NCBI GenBank assembly: GCA_037178675.1 | Contig: JAYMGJ010000377.1 | Location: forward strand, 116,811-180,810 | Direction: 5' to 3' | Origin: Scleroderma bovista | Taxonomy: Eukaryota; Basidiomycota; Agaricomycetes; Boletales; Sclerodermataceae | DNA: 64,000 nt | Shown: in pieces, positions 45,932-56,893 of the stretch | Layout of the letters: each line of letters begins with the position of its first letter | Position numbering within the stretch: position 1 is the first letter of the stretch | Position numbers and translations under genes: made by a program | The notes under the pieces: model-generated | Seen by the model: only the letters and a program-made list of their open reading frames with translations | Databases searched by the model: none | Told to the model about the DNA's origin: nothing

Positions 45932-48030
45932 AGGCGGAAGTGTGCGACCGCAGCGGAAGGGATGTTCCCCTCATCGAAATGACGAGGTAGGTTGAGTGCG
46001 TGAGGATATTGCGTAGTAGGCAGACCAATGAGGGCGATAAAGCGGAAGGGCGGGATGTGGTGCCTCAAGCTGCTGATTTATTAAACACAGTTAATGGACC
46101 GATCCCCGTGGGATTAGCCCTATGCTCCAGGTCTGAGAGGGACCGAACTTATTGACCAGGTTACGATGGATTTTCAACGTTTCGACAGTCACCTACAAAG
46201 TAAAAGGAGAAAGAAGGCGGATTATACATACGTATCAAGGTGGCATAAATTAAGGATCAATGTCAGGCCTGATTCAAATCTGATTCAAGCTTCCCCTCCG
46301 CTCTATTTTATTTTCATTCTCATGTTGATGATCCAACCGCGGCTGTTTCAGTCCCACATGATCCTTGAACTGGGACGCTGCCTTCCGGGTCGCCCGCGGC
46401 AAAGGCCATGGTCTCTAGATGGGACCCACTGGAAAATGTCTGGGAACCTATGGCACGTCCCTGAGCAACACGGATGATGATGAAAAGTTGCGCAATGGCC
46501 TAGATAAGAAACGGGCGTTTGAACAACCCTCTTCAGGAAGCAATTTAAGTAAAACCCACCTGAACGTGACTGATAGCCAAAAATATAAGATTGGATATGT
46601 ATGAGTGGAGAGCGAAGGAGATGATGAAAATAATGCCAAAGATGGAGTATATAGCAGCAGACTCGACAACCATGGTCATGACTTCATCATATATGCGCAA
46701 ATGCTCTCTGGACACGAAGCTTTCCATTCGGCGTCGGTATCTGAGAAGCCGTCCTGCCACGAGGAGTGTGTATATGACAGTCATGCCGACTGTAATGCAG
46801 AGGAAGGCTATTTGACTTTGGATGTTGTAATAAACTACTCCACTTGCCTCGGCAAGGATGAGTATGGATAGCCCTTGGTACAGAATCGGTTCGTGCAATT
46901 TAGCAGCCACTAGCAGTTTGACACTCACCGATCATAGTCATGAACAGGACGCCCATGGGTATGACAACATATTTCTCCCAGCCAAAGATTACGAAACATC
47001 GGTGAAGCTAGTTCCGAATGTCAACTGTCGCCACGCAGACCATCAAAATCCAGCGTGCATACCAAGAGAGCGTACATGAACCATGCCATGATGTAGTAGC
47101 TGGTCTTAATTGTAAATAATGAAAGTGATCACATCTGCCTTAGACATACCAGGCCATAGCCATGAGGTTGATCCAGTAGTTCAATTCATCTTGGATCAAA
47201 GTAGCTGGTCCTCCCGGTGCGTTACGCAGATCGATCCATATCATCTCTGTGTACCTTACGTTCGACGCAAATCCTATCGTGGCCAAGACGAAGGTGATAC
47301 AAATATAACCCAGAAGCCATCGTTGGACGCCAACCTGTACACATCTTCGGTGGAGGATAGCTGTCGCAGCCTGGACTGTCAGAAGTGAGAGCACCCCTAG
47401 ATATGTCAAACGATGAATGGGCTCCCAGTAACCTAAAAATAATGAAATGAAACCAACCATACGAGATAGCTGCCACGATAATGCCACTGAGGCGTGATCG
47501 CTCCAGCCACAAGTTTGTGTTCGGAGTATAAGAGCTCAAGATCATGTTTTTCACCGGCAGCGTGGAAAAGGAAACGAGGGCACTAAGGGATGATATAAAC
47601 TGGGGGCGCAGATATGGAGTGGGAGTTATGAATGGGCGCTTACACCGAGACTTCCAACTACCTACTTACCTTTCCCTGAACCTCTTCCAGGACCTGTACT
47701 GATGTCTATAAAATATAAAGTACAAGCCTTTGTCCCAAGAGATAATAGCGTGTTTCAGTGGGACAGGAAATCTCACAGCATGGCCTTCCATCAATGCCTT
47801 CCTCGTGCTTGAGAAACCGAAGTTCAAACCTTGATCGGTGCAAGATATGGATGTACAGGACTGTGATGCTACGTTTGGTCTGGTGTTGGCCGGTCACAGC
47901 AAGGTTCATATCGAATTAACCAAAATTATATGAGCGCTTTAATTTAGTTTCGGAATATGGCCAAACCATCATCTATACCTTGCCTACATAGGAAAATCAC
48001 AGGCTAGAGAAAGAGTACATTCATTACTTA
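45860..48030. repeat. Segmental duplication, copy A
   Basis: This ~2.17-kb block matches 50190-52545 along its whole length at clearly recognisable but diverged level. Shared signposts: 'gcggaagtgtgc' early, 'ggatgtggygcctcaagc' and 'cctatgytccaggtctg', the whole minus-strand 7-TM gene, 'gatgctacgtttggt', and at the right end 'gctagagaa...gtaca'. Copy A holds the intact version of the 7-TM gene. Confidence 0.8.
46320..47545 (-). CDS. Seven-TM-type membrane protein of an agaricomycete family (intact copy)
   Basis: Minus-strand exons join over introns 47397-47457, 47100-47149, 47008-47062, 46874-46928 and 46500-46559, all in frame: 'MILSSYTPNTNLWLERSRLS' with 'GIIVAAISYG', 'LLGYICITFVLATIGFASNV', 'IWIDLRNAPGGPATLIQDEL', 'CYYIMAWFMYALLLHRCFVI', 'GMTVIYTLLVAGRLLRYRRR', 'IFIISFALHSYISNLIFLAI' and 'AIAQLFIIIRVAQGRA'. 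About seven hydrophobic segments are present. The 'IWIDxRNAPGGPxxLIxxE' loop and 'VAQGRA' end are hallmarks I remember of a large, uncharacterised family in mushroom genomes. A receptor-like role is sometimes assumed from topology but is not shown. No defect was found in this copy. Confidence 0.8.
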
Positions 48031-48514
48031 CCCAAGGGGGCAGACAACACAACGGCTAAGAACACAATCTTGGTAGCCCCAAGAGAAAACCTGTCTGTGG
48101 TGTTGTCTGCGCCAGTGGTTGAGATAGCGAAGCCTGAATTAGGGAGGGATGCTTGGACAATGAAATGGAGAGCTGAATGGGTGAGGTAACAGCTCAGAGC
48201 ACACCCACAGTCATGGCAGCTACTATGTACCTGGGATCAAGCCTCGAAAGCGCTAAGCCTCCGTTTGGAAGTGGCATGCTGTAAAGCAAGAGACTGTTGA
48301 ACAGCCGTTCCCGCTTGTTGCTTGTGCAGACAAGAGCGACAAGGGTGGCGAGTGTAGAAGGGTGGGCAGGTGTGATCATAGAAGCATAAACATATACTTA
48401 TACGACGAAAAGCGAGCGTTTACCGACCCTATGGGGGGTTTGTGTGTTTTCTTGTACTTCTTTAGCGGTACAAGATGTGCTGCTTTTGTGGGGTGTAGGC
48501 ACTTTGTTGGCAGG
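47555..48514. other. Flank of duplication A and unassigned sequence
   Basis: Up to about 48030 this is the upstream region of the 7-TM gene and belongs to the duplicated block. Beyond it no gene is supported; a minus frame 48379-48194 (61 codons) is orphan. An inverted repeat GCAGACAACAC / GTGTTGTCTGC lies at about 48041-48110. Confidence 0.3.
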
Positions 48515-49729
48515 TGTTTGTGGCCTTTTTTTTTTTTTTTTTTTCTTTTTCAAATCCTCATTTATGGTCCTCAGGGCGAAGCCCTATGGTAGACCTGCCC
48601 ATCCGTCGAGCCACAGGACAGTAGGTAACTAAGGTTGAAAAACTGTAATATCGAGATGGGGCGTGAGCCCTCAAAGTCCAAATGAAAAGTCATCTGGTGT
48701 TGTTGGAGAACAAGGGGTAAAAGGCCAAAGAGCCTATGTGGGGTGAGAAGGTAATGAAGGTAAACGGACAATGGCTACCATGGACGAAGCAGAAGGACTG
48801 TCAGAGACATAAAGATCACCACTAGAGTCAAAACCTAAGGATTTCCTGACGCGACCATTAGCAAATTCAACTAGAAGGGACCTGGTAACATTGTCCGGTA
48901 AGGTGGAAGTGGATATGGGGACCACAGAGGAGTCGATTTGCTTGATGAAGTTGGGGCATTGAGGGTGGTCAATGACCTGCTGTAGCCATGGATGGCCAGG
49001 GTGGGCAGTTCCCTCCTCTGCGGAGCATTCAAATGAGGTGGGGGAGGGGGGGGTGGGTGAGTGGGCTGGTACCAAAGAGGTGGCCAGCAGCTGAGAGGGG
49101 GGGTTAGAAGAAGCCTCATGTTTGGAACGGAAGGCTTCGAATTCACGACGCAGGGCCGCTAACTCCACACGGAGTTCTGCAACAGTTGCACTGGGGGGAG
49201 GGGGGGTGCGACCAGGCTGGGTTCTGACTGCAAAAGCAGAGGCAGAGGGAGGGGGCGCCAATCGGGCCTGCTGAGCACGGAGGTGCATCAGCATGTTGTT
49301 TTGGTAGAGTTGGACATAGCCCCGAAGGACTTTTCCAGTCTCTGGGTGGAGGGCCTGGGTGGTTAACTGGGACTTGAAAGAGTGGAAGATGGAAACAAGC
49401 CACTGGATGGCTTTTGGGTTGTCCTTTCTGCAAACTATTGGGATGGTGGGGACAGGGAAGGATTTGCCAGCACTGGGGCCAGCCTTGGTTGTCCAGGACC
49501 AGGTCTGTGGGTGGGCAGCAAGGTGTTGGAGAACAAAGCGGGGGACAGCAGGAGGAGCGAAGCGGGCTCGAAAGGTACCTTTGGGAAAGGCATGGTAGAC
49601 CTTTCCTATCTCAGAGAGGAGGATGGGGCAGGGTTCAAGTGACGAGCACTGGTGTTTGGGTGGGGGGGAGGGCTTTCCCAAAGGGGAAGGTGGTGGTAAC
49701 TGGTCAAGAGGCATTTTGTTTGTGGCCTT
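48515..49729 (-). mobile_element. Retroposed single-ORF element with poly(A) tail and 13-bp target-site duplication
   Basis: Read on the minus strand, the element begins two bases before an ATG (49714), runs through a 326-codon ORF and a ~190-bp 3' tail, and ends in a poly(A) run (19 T at 48526-48544 on the plus strand, interrupted once by C). The same 13 bases TGTTTGTGGCCTT stand directly outside both ends (48515-48527 and 49717-49729). Poly(A) plus flanking direct repeats of this size are the hallmark of target-primed reverse transcription by non-LTR machinery. There are no introns and no reverse transcriptase, so it is either a retrogene or a non-autonomous element. The T run and repeat overlap by two bases, so the border is uncertain by that much. 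Confidence 0.8.
48734..49714 (-). CDS. ORF of the retroposed element (326 aa, unknown)
   Basis: An uninterrupted frame starts almost at the 5' edge of the inserted element. The N-terminus is Pro-rich ('MPLDQLPPPSPLGKPSPPPK'), followed by 'LSEIGKVYHAFPKGTFRARF', 'AVPRFVLQHLAAHPQTWSW' and 'NPKAIQWLVSIFHSFKSQL'. A predicted coiled coil follows ('VAELRVELAALRREFEAFRS'), then a C-terminal part with 'RSLLVEFANGRVRKSLGF'. There is no zinc finger, endonuclease or polymerase motif. The frame is intact, so insertion is recent or the ORF is under selection. I cannot name a family. A layout of coiled coil followed by a basic part recalls nucleic-acid-binding ORF1 proteins of LINEs, but that is only an analogy. 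Confidence 0.7.
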   Translation of the reverse strand: MPLDQLPPPSPLGKPSPPPKHQCSSLEPCPILLSEIGKVYHAFPKGTFRARFAPPAVPRFVLQHLAAHPQTWSWTTKAGPSAGKSFPVPTIPIVCRKDNPKAIQWLVSIFHSFKSQLTTQALHPETGKVLRGYVQLYQNNMLMHLRAQQARLAPPPSASAFAVRTQPGRTPPPPSATVAELRVELAALRREFEAFRSKHEASSNPPSQLLATSLVPAHSPTPPSPTSFECSAEEGTAHPGHPWLQQVIDHPQCPNFIKQIDSSVVPISTSTLPDNVTRSLLVEFANGRVRKSLGFDSSGDLYVSDSPSASSMVAIVRLPSLPSHPT

Positions 49730-49835
49730 GCAGGGTTGCTTGGGCTTTTGTCACCTGCAATAATCATTCACCGTGCTACCGCTGCCCACAATCCAAGCTG
49801 CAGCCGCGCCACTAAGTCCGTAGTAAGGTCAGAAT

Positions 49836-50180
49836 GAGCCCCTCTCGCATCTTCGCCTGGAGCTCCCCCGCCGACTCCCATGGCAAAGCACTGATCGACC
49901 TGCTAACCTTCTTCACCAGCTCATTTGAATCCTTTTCCATATTTCCCCTCGGAAGCCTCTTCGTCAGAATACCCGCATTCCAGCCTAATCTCAAGCATAT
50001 ATCCAATGTTTTCGTTTCGGTTTCTTGTTGATACCCGTCCAACTCCTGACCAACATTCCTCATTGCGAGAATCAAGGGTCTGAATATACCATGGACAGTG
50101 TTTGCGTACAGTCTTTGGACATCTGCCACCTCCCTTTACTGACCGCCGGTCCATCGAGCTTCGTCATGGGTCATCTTACG
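49836..50180 (+). pseudogene. MBOAT acyltransferase fragment B
   Basis: Matches the 5' part of the intact MBOAT gene at 53687-54110, first intron included ('cccctctcgcatcttcgcyt', 'cttcttcaccagctcattt', 'aatcaagggtc', 'atgggtcatcttacgatcaa'). A stretch of ~60 bp corresponding to 53908-53965 is missing, and stops follow 'NVFVSVSC'. It lies directly against the left end of duplication copy B. With fragment A it shows that this gene has been copied at least twice as DNA. Confidence 0.8.
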
Positions 50181-50189
50181 ATCAAGTAT

Positions 50190-52545
50190 ACCTCTTGCGC
50201 ATCCCCTACGAAAACGTGGAGAAGGATATCAAATGCCAGGAACATCATCAAATCAGACGGAAGTGTGCAGACCGCCGGAAAGTCAGCTTCTATAACCAAA
50301 ATATTCACACCTTTAGAGCGTCCCCAAAACGATCCGTGATATAGTAAACGTTGCCTATATCCTCCTTGCAGAAGTGTTCCCGATAGTTGAATATTTACCA
50401 ACACCGAGGGACAGGTAGACGCGATATTGAGCGGCATTTCAAAGACATTTCTGGAAAGAATTCAGAAGAGAAGGAGGAAGTGTCCCTTCCCCCTATCTAT
50501 ACAACGGATTGCAGCTCGAGGTTGAGAGCGTGAGGAAATTGCAAAGGCAGATTGACGGAAATAAAGCAGAAGGATGGGATGTGGCGCTTCAAGCGCCAGC
50601 GCGTCTGATACACAATCCGACTCCCATGGGTGGTAGTAAGACTATTAAACATTTACTATTAGTCCTATGTTCCAGGTCTGCGAGACCAAAGTATTGACCT
50701 TCAGGTCGCGATGAATTTTCAAGTGGAAGCTTTCAGCAGCTACCCAGATAGGAGAGGGGGAATTGACGCATGTATCAAGGTATAGTTCTGTCCTATATAT
50801 TGGTATCACAATCCAGTCATGATATACAAGGTGGCATAAAGTAAGATTTAATGTCAGGCCTAAGTCAAATCTAAATCAAGCTTCCCCTTCACTTTTACTT
50901 TGATTCCATGGTGTTACAATAATCACAGTAATTTCAGTCCCATGTGACCCCTGAAATGAGATGCTGTCTTCTGGTTTTCCCGCAATAATAGCAATGGTTT
51001 CGAGGCGGGTCCCACTGGAAAATGTCTGAGAACTTACAGCGCGTCCCTGAACAACACGGATGATGATGAAAAGTTGTGCAATCCCCTAAATAAGAAACAA
51101 GAGTTTGAGCGAGCCTCGGTTCAGGAAGTAATTTAAAGCTCACCTGAACATGATTCACAGCCAAAAATACAAGATTGCATATATACGAGTGGACAGCAAA
51201 GGAAATGATGAAAATGATACTCATGATGGAGGATGGAGTGGCAGACTCGACAACGATAGTCATGACTTCATCATGTGCGCAAATGCCCTCTGGACACGAA
51301 GCTTTCCATTTGGCGTCGGTATCTGAGAAGCCGTCCTGCCACGAGGAGAGTGTATATGATGGTCATGCCAACTTCAATGCAGAGAAAAGCCAGTTGACTT
51401 TTGATGTTGTAAAAAAACTGCTCCATTTCCTGTAGAAAGGGTAAGTATGGATAGCCCTTGGTACGGAATTAGTCCATGCAACCTATCGGCTGCGAGCAAA
51501 TTGACACCTACCGACCATGGTCAGGAAAAGGACACCCATGGGTATTGTGACATATTTCTCCCTGCCAAAGATTACAAAACATCGGTAAAACTAGTTCTAA
51601 ATGTCAACTTTCACCAAGAAGGCAATCAAAATCGGCATGCATACCAAGAGAGCTTGCATGAACCATCGCATAACGTAGTAGCTGGACTTGTTTGTAGATA
51701 TTGAAAATGATCGTACCGATCCCAGACATACCAGGACATAGCCATGATATTGATCCAGTAGCTCAATTCGTCCTGAATCAAAGTAGCTGGCCCTCCAGGG
51801 GCGTTGCGCGAATCAATCCATATTATCTTTGTGTACTTCACGTTCGCCGAAAAGCCTATTGTGGCCAAGACAAATGCGATACAAAAGTAGCCCAGAAGCC
51901 ACGGGTGAAATCGGACGCCAGTCTGTGCATCCCTTCTTCGGCGGAGGATAGCTGTCACAGCTTGGATTGTCAGAAGTAAGAACATCCCTAAATGTGTCGA
52001 ACAATGAGTGGGCTCTGTGCCAGTGACCCAAGATCAGAGGCAATGAAACCAACCATACGAGACAGCGGCCAAGATCATCACACTGAAGCGTGACCGCTCT
52101 AGTCACAAGTTGGTATCTGGGGTATAGGAGCTCGAGAACATGTTTTCCACTGGCAGCTTCGCAGAGGAAATAGGAAGCACTAGGGATCATATGAATGAGG
52201 CACAGATGTAGAGTGGGATTTATGGACGCGCGGTTACATCAATTGACCAACCATCCCAACTACATACTTACATTGCCCTGGATCGTAGAATAGCCTTCCG
52301 TGAATGACTTCTTGCTTAGGAAATCAATTTAGACCTTGACCGGTGAGAACTTGTTACGTTAATGCATCAGGCCCAGGATGCTACGTTTGGTTTGGTGTTG
52401 GCTGGCTACAGCAATATTCTTATCAATAGATTAGTGTTGGTCAAACCTCACATGAGCGTTTTGATTTAGTTTTGAAAGGCGGCCATATGTCACAACAGCT
52501 GTACCTTATCTAGGAGGATCGCAAGCTAGAGAAGGGGTACATCCT
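50190..52545. repeat. Segmental duplication, copy B
   Basis: Second copy of the 45860-48030 block, same orientation, about 4.3 kb further on. It contains the broken 7-TM gene. At its left border it is joined to MBOAT fragment B, while copy A is joined to the hypothetical ORF 45413-45931. The two copies differ by many single changes and small indels. Confidence 0.8.
50900..52141 (-). pseudogene. Seven-TM-type membrane protein (broken copy)
   Basis: Paralogue of the gene at 46320-47545 with the same exon order: 'MFSSSYTPDTNL', 'LLGYFCIAFVLATIGFSANV', 'IWIDSRNAPGGPATLIQDEL', 'GMTIIYTLLVAGRLLRYRRQ' and 'QLFIIIRVVQGRA'. It is disabled by TGA at 52103-52105, where the intact copy has TGG ('NLWLERSR'), and by a 2-bp deletion near 51274 (catcatgtgcgc against catcatatatgcgc), which shifts the frame after 'SRGHLR'. 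The C-terminal end is approximate. Confidence 0.85.
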
Positions 52546-53671
52546 TTTCGCCGTGAAATTGCCGATTGATGCAGCACCAAAACGACATTCAGGTGTCCAG
52601 CATGGAGACGAGGACGACGGTTCAAAGCGTAGCCAAGTTGCATTATGTAGGCTGCGAAGAAATGTCGTCGTGGTTCGACGTGATGATGTACAAACAGGCA
52701 CTGATTTCTGCTCCAGGATGTGTCTGGGTTAATGGGAAAGGCTGTTGGAAGATCAAGGTCAGTAAGATGCCCGTTGCCACGGCACATGGGGGTGGCCCAC
52801 GGTGGCGACTGTTGTGATTGCAAGGCGTGGCTATTGATCGAAGTGATCGTTGCGATTGGGCTGACACGAGATTGTGCTGTATGACAGTTGGCTGTGCTGA
52901 CTGTCTCGTTGGCACTCGTAGCGTTGTGGATGGGCACAGTTATCAATCGTTGAATTCTTGGTCGTGTGGGCGTTGTCGTTGTCGTCGTCTTCGATGTAGT
53001 TTGTGTCGTCATCGTTTGCCCGTGTCACACAATCAGTCTTCATGATCGGCATGGATTATCTGCACAATACGTCATTGTTAGTATCATTATGGCAATGTAC
53101 ATAGATATATTATCAATGCACTGCCCACCCCCATGTCCATCAGAGTGCCTGTCCACTGGTGTCTTGGTCTGTAGTGATCGGCGTGTCGCCATTATTGTCT
53201 TCGTGGCAGTGCAGGAGCTGTGTGTTGTCAACTCGTCGACAGTGTGACATTGCAAGAGCCACATAAGTGTATACTCCTTGGATTGTCTGTGCACTTGCGT
53301 GCTTTGTGTAGGATCAGTCGTCGTCAGGTCGTCGTTATGTATAATAGCCGCGAGGAAGTGGACCTTGCTAGCCGCCAGCCAGTGCACAAGGTTAGCGCGT
53401 TAGCAAGCCTACGTATCTAAAAAATTGGGAATAAGTACACTCCGTAACCACTGACACAGACAAATTTTGCACCTTATTCAAGTCCAGTTCAAGAATTTCG
53501 CGTGTTGGTGTTTGAATGTGACCTGTGTGACTGATGTGGCGTTACTTTTCCGTGACATTTGTGACCGTCGGAACCAAACCAATGTTTGTGCATAATATTG
53601 CTCGTCTGCATACCTTTTTGGGGTTCTTGGTTAGAGACTGCTTTACCTTTTTTTTGCTCAGTCCAGTCACC
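52546..53671. other. Intergenic, upstream of MBOAT
   Basis: GT-rich and Asp/Asn-coding low-complexity sequence; frames on both strands lack motifs. Nothing is supported as a gene. The last ~100 bp, with a T-rich run before the ATG, should hold the MBOAT promoter. Confidence 0.3.
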
Positions 53672-55676
53672 ATGGACGCGTTGTTTGCCCCTCTCGCATC
53701 TTCGCTTGGGGCCTCCGTAGACCAGGTCAAGGCAAGTCGTTTCCCGGGTCGCATTGCAATGCACCGATTGACACGTCAACCTTCTTCACCAGCTCATTTC
53801 CTGTTTCCTAATTGCATACCCCCTTGGAAGCCTCTTCATTCGGATACCCGCATCCCAACCTACTCTCAAACATATATTCAATGTCATCGTTTCGATTTTC
53901 TTCTTGATACCTGTCCTCCGAGTGCCATTTGGGGTCGTCCAGCTCTTGGTTAGTATTTTGGGGACGTACTTTCTCGCTGCAGGAATCAAGGGTCCGAATA
54001 TGCCATGGATAGTGTTCGCGTACGTAGTCTTCAGACATTTACCGTCTCCCTTACTGATTGGTGATCTATCCAGCTTTGTCATGGGTCATCTTACGATCAA
54101 GTATATGCGTGTTCCTTTCTCCTAAGACATATCATTTACGAAGCCGAACTAACAGTCATGTCATACGCGCTGTAAGCGAAACGGGCCTCGAAACGTTTGA
54201 AATTACAGGCCCGCAGATGGTCATGACAATGAAACTAACCACATTTGCATGGAACGTCTTCGATGGCCGGCGACCAGCCGAGGTACTGCATCTGTCGCTT
54301 ATTCCAGTACTATTATTGGGGCTCACATATTCAGGATTTGGACAAGTGGCAACTCCCAAAGCGCGTTACCAAATATCCAACTCTACTAGAATTCCTTGGT
54401 TTCTCGTATGGCCTTCCACTCTTCATAGTAGCCATGCTAATGAACCTTTCATCAGCTTTTATTTCCCGGGTATCTTAGTTGGGCCATATATAGACTATGC
54501 TTCTTACATGTCGTTGATCGACGGATCGTTGTTTAAGGCCGCGTCGGGTGAAGCGAAGATCCCATCCAAGAGAGCCATCCCAAATGGTAGGAAACGTGTC
54601 GCATACCGCAAGATGCTATCTGGACTGCTCTTTTTGGGTATCTTCGTGGTCTTGAATCCAAAGTTCCATTATGGAATTTTCGTCACTCCGTGGTTCTTGA
54701 CTCTGAATCTATTCCAGCGGTAAGAGACGAGCTTCTTGGGGAAGGCGATCATGTGGTACTGATGTTGCATCAGTATTGCTCTTTTTCAATTTTGTGGTTT
54801 TGTCGGGCGGTGCAAATTTTATGCCGCGTGGATACTCACGGAGGTGCGGTTGGCGTTTTCGGTGGTGCCCGCATATGGTTGACAATAAAGGAAAGGGTGC
54901 CATCATCCTGACTGGTTATGGCTTCACTGGATACAATTCATCGGGAGAATCTCTCTGGGAAGGCGCGGCCAATGTCAGATTTCTTAACATTGAGTTCCCT
55001 CCCAACTTCAAGGTCTTGCTCGACTCGTGGAACATCAACACGAATGTCTGGCTCAGGGAATGCGTCTATAAACGTGTCACGCCCAAGGGTAAGAAACCAG
55101 GCTTCAAGAGCAGCTTGTTGACCTCCTTGACGAGTGCCTTCTGGGTAAGTAATATCCACCGTAGCGTCGTGCCCGTATTGAGTAAAAAATTTGACTGATT
55201 AATTACACTAGCATGGTATAGCACCTGGGTATTACCTAACCTTCGTCTTCGGAGCATTCGTCACGACCGCTGCTCGTTTCTGTCGGGCGGGTTTCCGTCC
55301 CCTTGTCCTCCCTCCCCCCGGAGTACCCGCAACAACCGTGAAGCGCGTATACGACATTCTTGGAACTGTGGTGACCATACTCCTCATGAACTATACCGCT
55401 ATGCCTTTCATTCTCCTCAACCTGAAAGACTCGCTGGAAGGGTGGCGTCAATTCGGATGGTACGGTTTCTGGATGGTGGGCTCTGCGTTGGTGTTCTTCT
55501 TCGCCGGAGGATCCCAATATCTACATCGATTGCAGAAGCAACGGGAGAAGTCCGCGCAGAGTGTAGACCGTATAGTCAGTGAGAAAAACGAGATGTCGAG
55601 CACGCCTGGGACGCCGCTTGTTGTTCCGCCGCTAGAGAATGCGGCCGCGGAGCTATTGTTGAAGGAACAGAATTAA
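53672..55676 (+). CDS. MBOAT lysophospholipid acyltransferase (Ale1/LPCAT type)
   Basis: Nine exons join over introns 53726-53792, 54020-54073, 54101-54154, 54283-54334, 54406-54455, 54720-54773, 54844-54895 and 55145-55211, all in frame. The product starts 'MDALFAPLASSLGASVDQ' and shows family landmarks: 'MGHLTINHVIRAV', 'EITGPQMVMTMKLTTFAWNV', 'FYFPGILVGPYIDYASY', 'IEFPPNFKVLLDSWNINTNV' with the conserved Asn, 'WLRECVYKRVTPKGKKPG' and 'SAFWHGIAPGYYLTFVFGA' with the catalytic His. Many membrane helices are present. Such enzymes of the ER re-acylate lysophospholipids (Lands cycle). The C-terminus is polar ('EKNEMSSTPGTPLVVPPLEN'). No stop or frameshift was found, so this is the parent-like intact copy of fragments A and B. 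Confidence 0.9.
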
Positions 55677-55836
55677 CTTGCCTTTAGTTTTTTTTTGTCC
55701 CCCTTTTCCCGCAGACGGTGTAGTGAATTCATATTATGAAGCATGCACTAAACTAGAAACAGAGGTGGCTATAGTTATGTCTATCGACAGCTTGACACCA
55801 ACTTTACTACCGCTTCATAGGCAGTCTTGTCACCAG

Positions 55837-56180
55837 ACTATTATCACTTACACCGTTGTTGGCACCCCCACCCATTCGGCACTTTGGTTTTTTACCACCC
55901 ACCGCTCAACTACACAAAATTGACTAGTGCAAAATTTGTTTTATACCACTTGGATACTCTGATAGCTCGAAGCATCGATACATGTGCAGTAGTTGTTGAG
56001 ATTGCAAAAAATGCTGGGTTGAATGGCAGTCACGCTCATTTGTCACCCAAGTTGTCACAACTGCTGAAGTGGAGTCACAATTCTCACCACGGAATCCGTG
56101 TGACACCGGTGACATATGGTGACATTTCTGTGACTTGCCGAATGGGTGGCGGTGCCGACAACGGTGTAAGTGATAGTAGT
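55837..56180 (-). mobile_element. 344-bp MITE, copy 2 (inverted)
   Basis: Same element as 36250-36593 in opposite orientation and of identical length. The ends read ACTATTATCACTTACACCG and, reversed, ACTACTATCACTTACACCG, followed by the shared terminal repeat. It sits 160 bp after the stop codon of the MBOAT gene, so it may lie in or near its 3' untranslated region. Internal differences from copy 1 are scattered single bases and small indels. Confidence 0.85.
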
Positions 56181-56893
56181 TACACATCATGTAGTTGAGT
56201 CACATCCAACAGTCATGAATACTGTCAATTGCATACTGTACTCCCACTCGAAATGCCGCCTGCGTCGGCAGAACCCTTGCTCTCCGCATGCACATTTGGA
56301 TTGCGTACTTGGAAGGCTCATAGGTAGCAAGGTAAGGCAACCGAATCACACGGATCCAAAGAAGGCAAAAAGTTCTGTCGTCAGTCGTTCCCACGATATA
56401 AGGTCCTCCCAGAACCCTTTGCTCTTCGAGCAAGGGAACTCAGTAATACACCAGTGAGTGTCCCTGGCTGATCTCTCACAATATACAGTATCAACTATGA
56501 ACACATTTGAAGTTGTCCCCTGGTATTGTGGTGTGGTTTTTGTTGCAAAATGTCGTTCGTGCCATGGTATTACGTGACTATACTCACTCCCCCCCAGGTT
56601 AAATTGCCTTTCCTGTACGTCCACAACAAATCCTCATCCGTCTATCGAGCCATGGTCCGTGAGTTGGTTGTTCTTTGTTTCACGTCCTGTTGTCCTGACC
56701 ATGATACAGGTTCTCTCTCCAGCTCCCGTGAATCCTTGGTAGAGCGGGTGTCAGGAGTGGGTGAGACAGTCGCCTTTCGGGCCCTTAGCCAAACACTGAT
56801 CCTGCCGAGGATCATCAGATACACCTTGCGATGTGCCCGTGGTTGGCTCATTGAATATCTGATAGTAATGATATCGTCCGCCAACGCAGGGTA
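56181..56893. other. Unassigned sequence before the TPR relic
   Basis: Short frames only. Frame 56526-56990 (154 codons) may include a 5' exon of the TPR gene; splice candidates exist (gtgagttggttgttc near 56658), but no connection was established. Confidence 0.25.
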
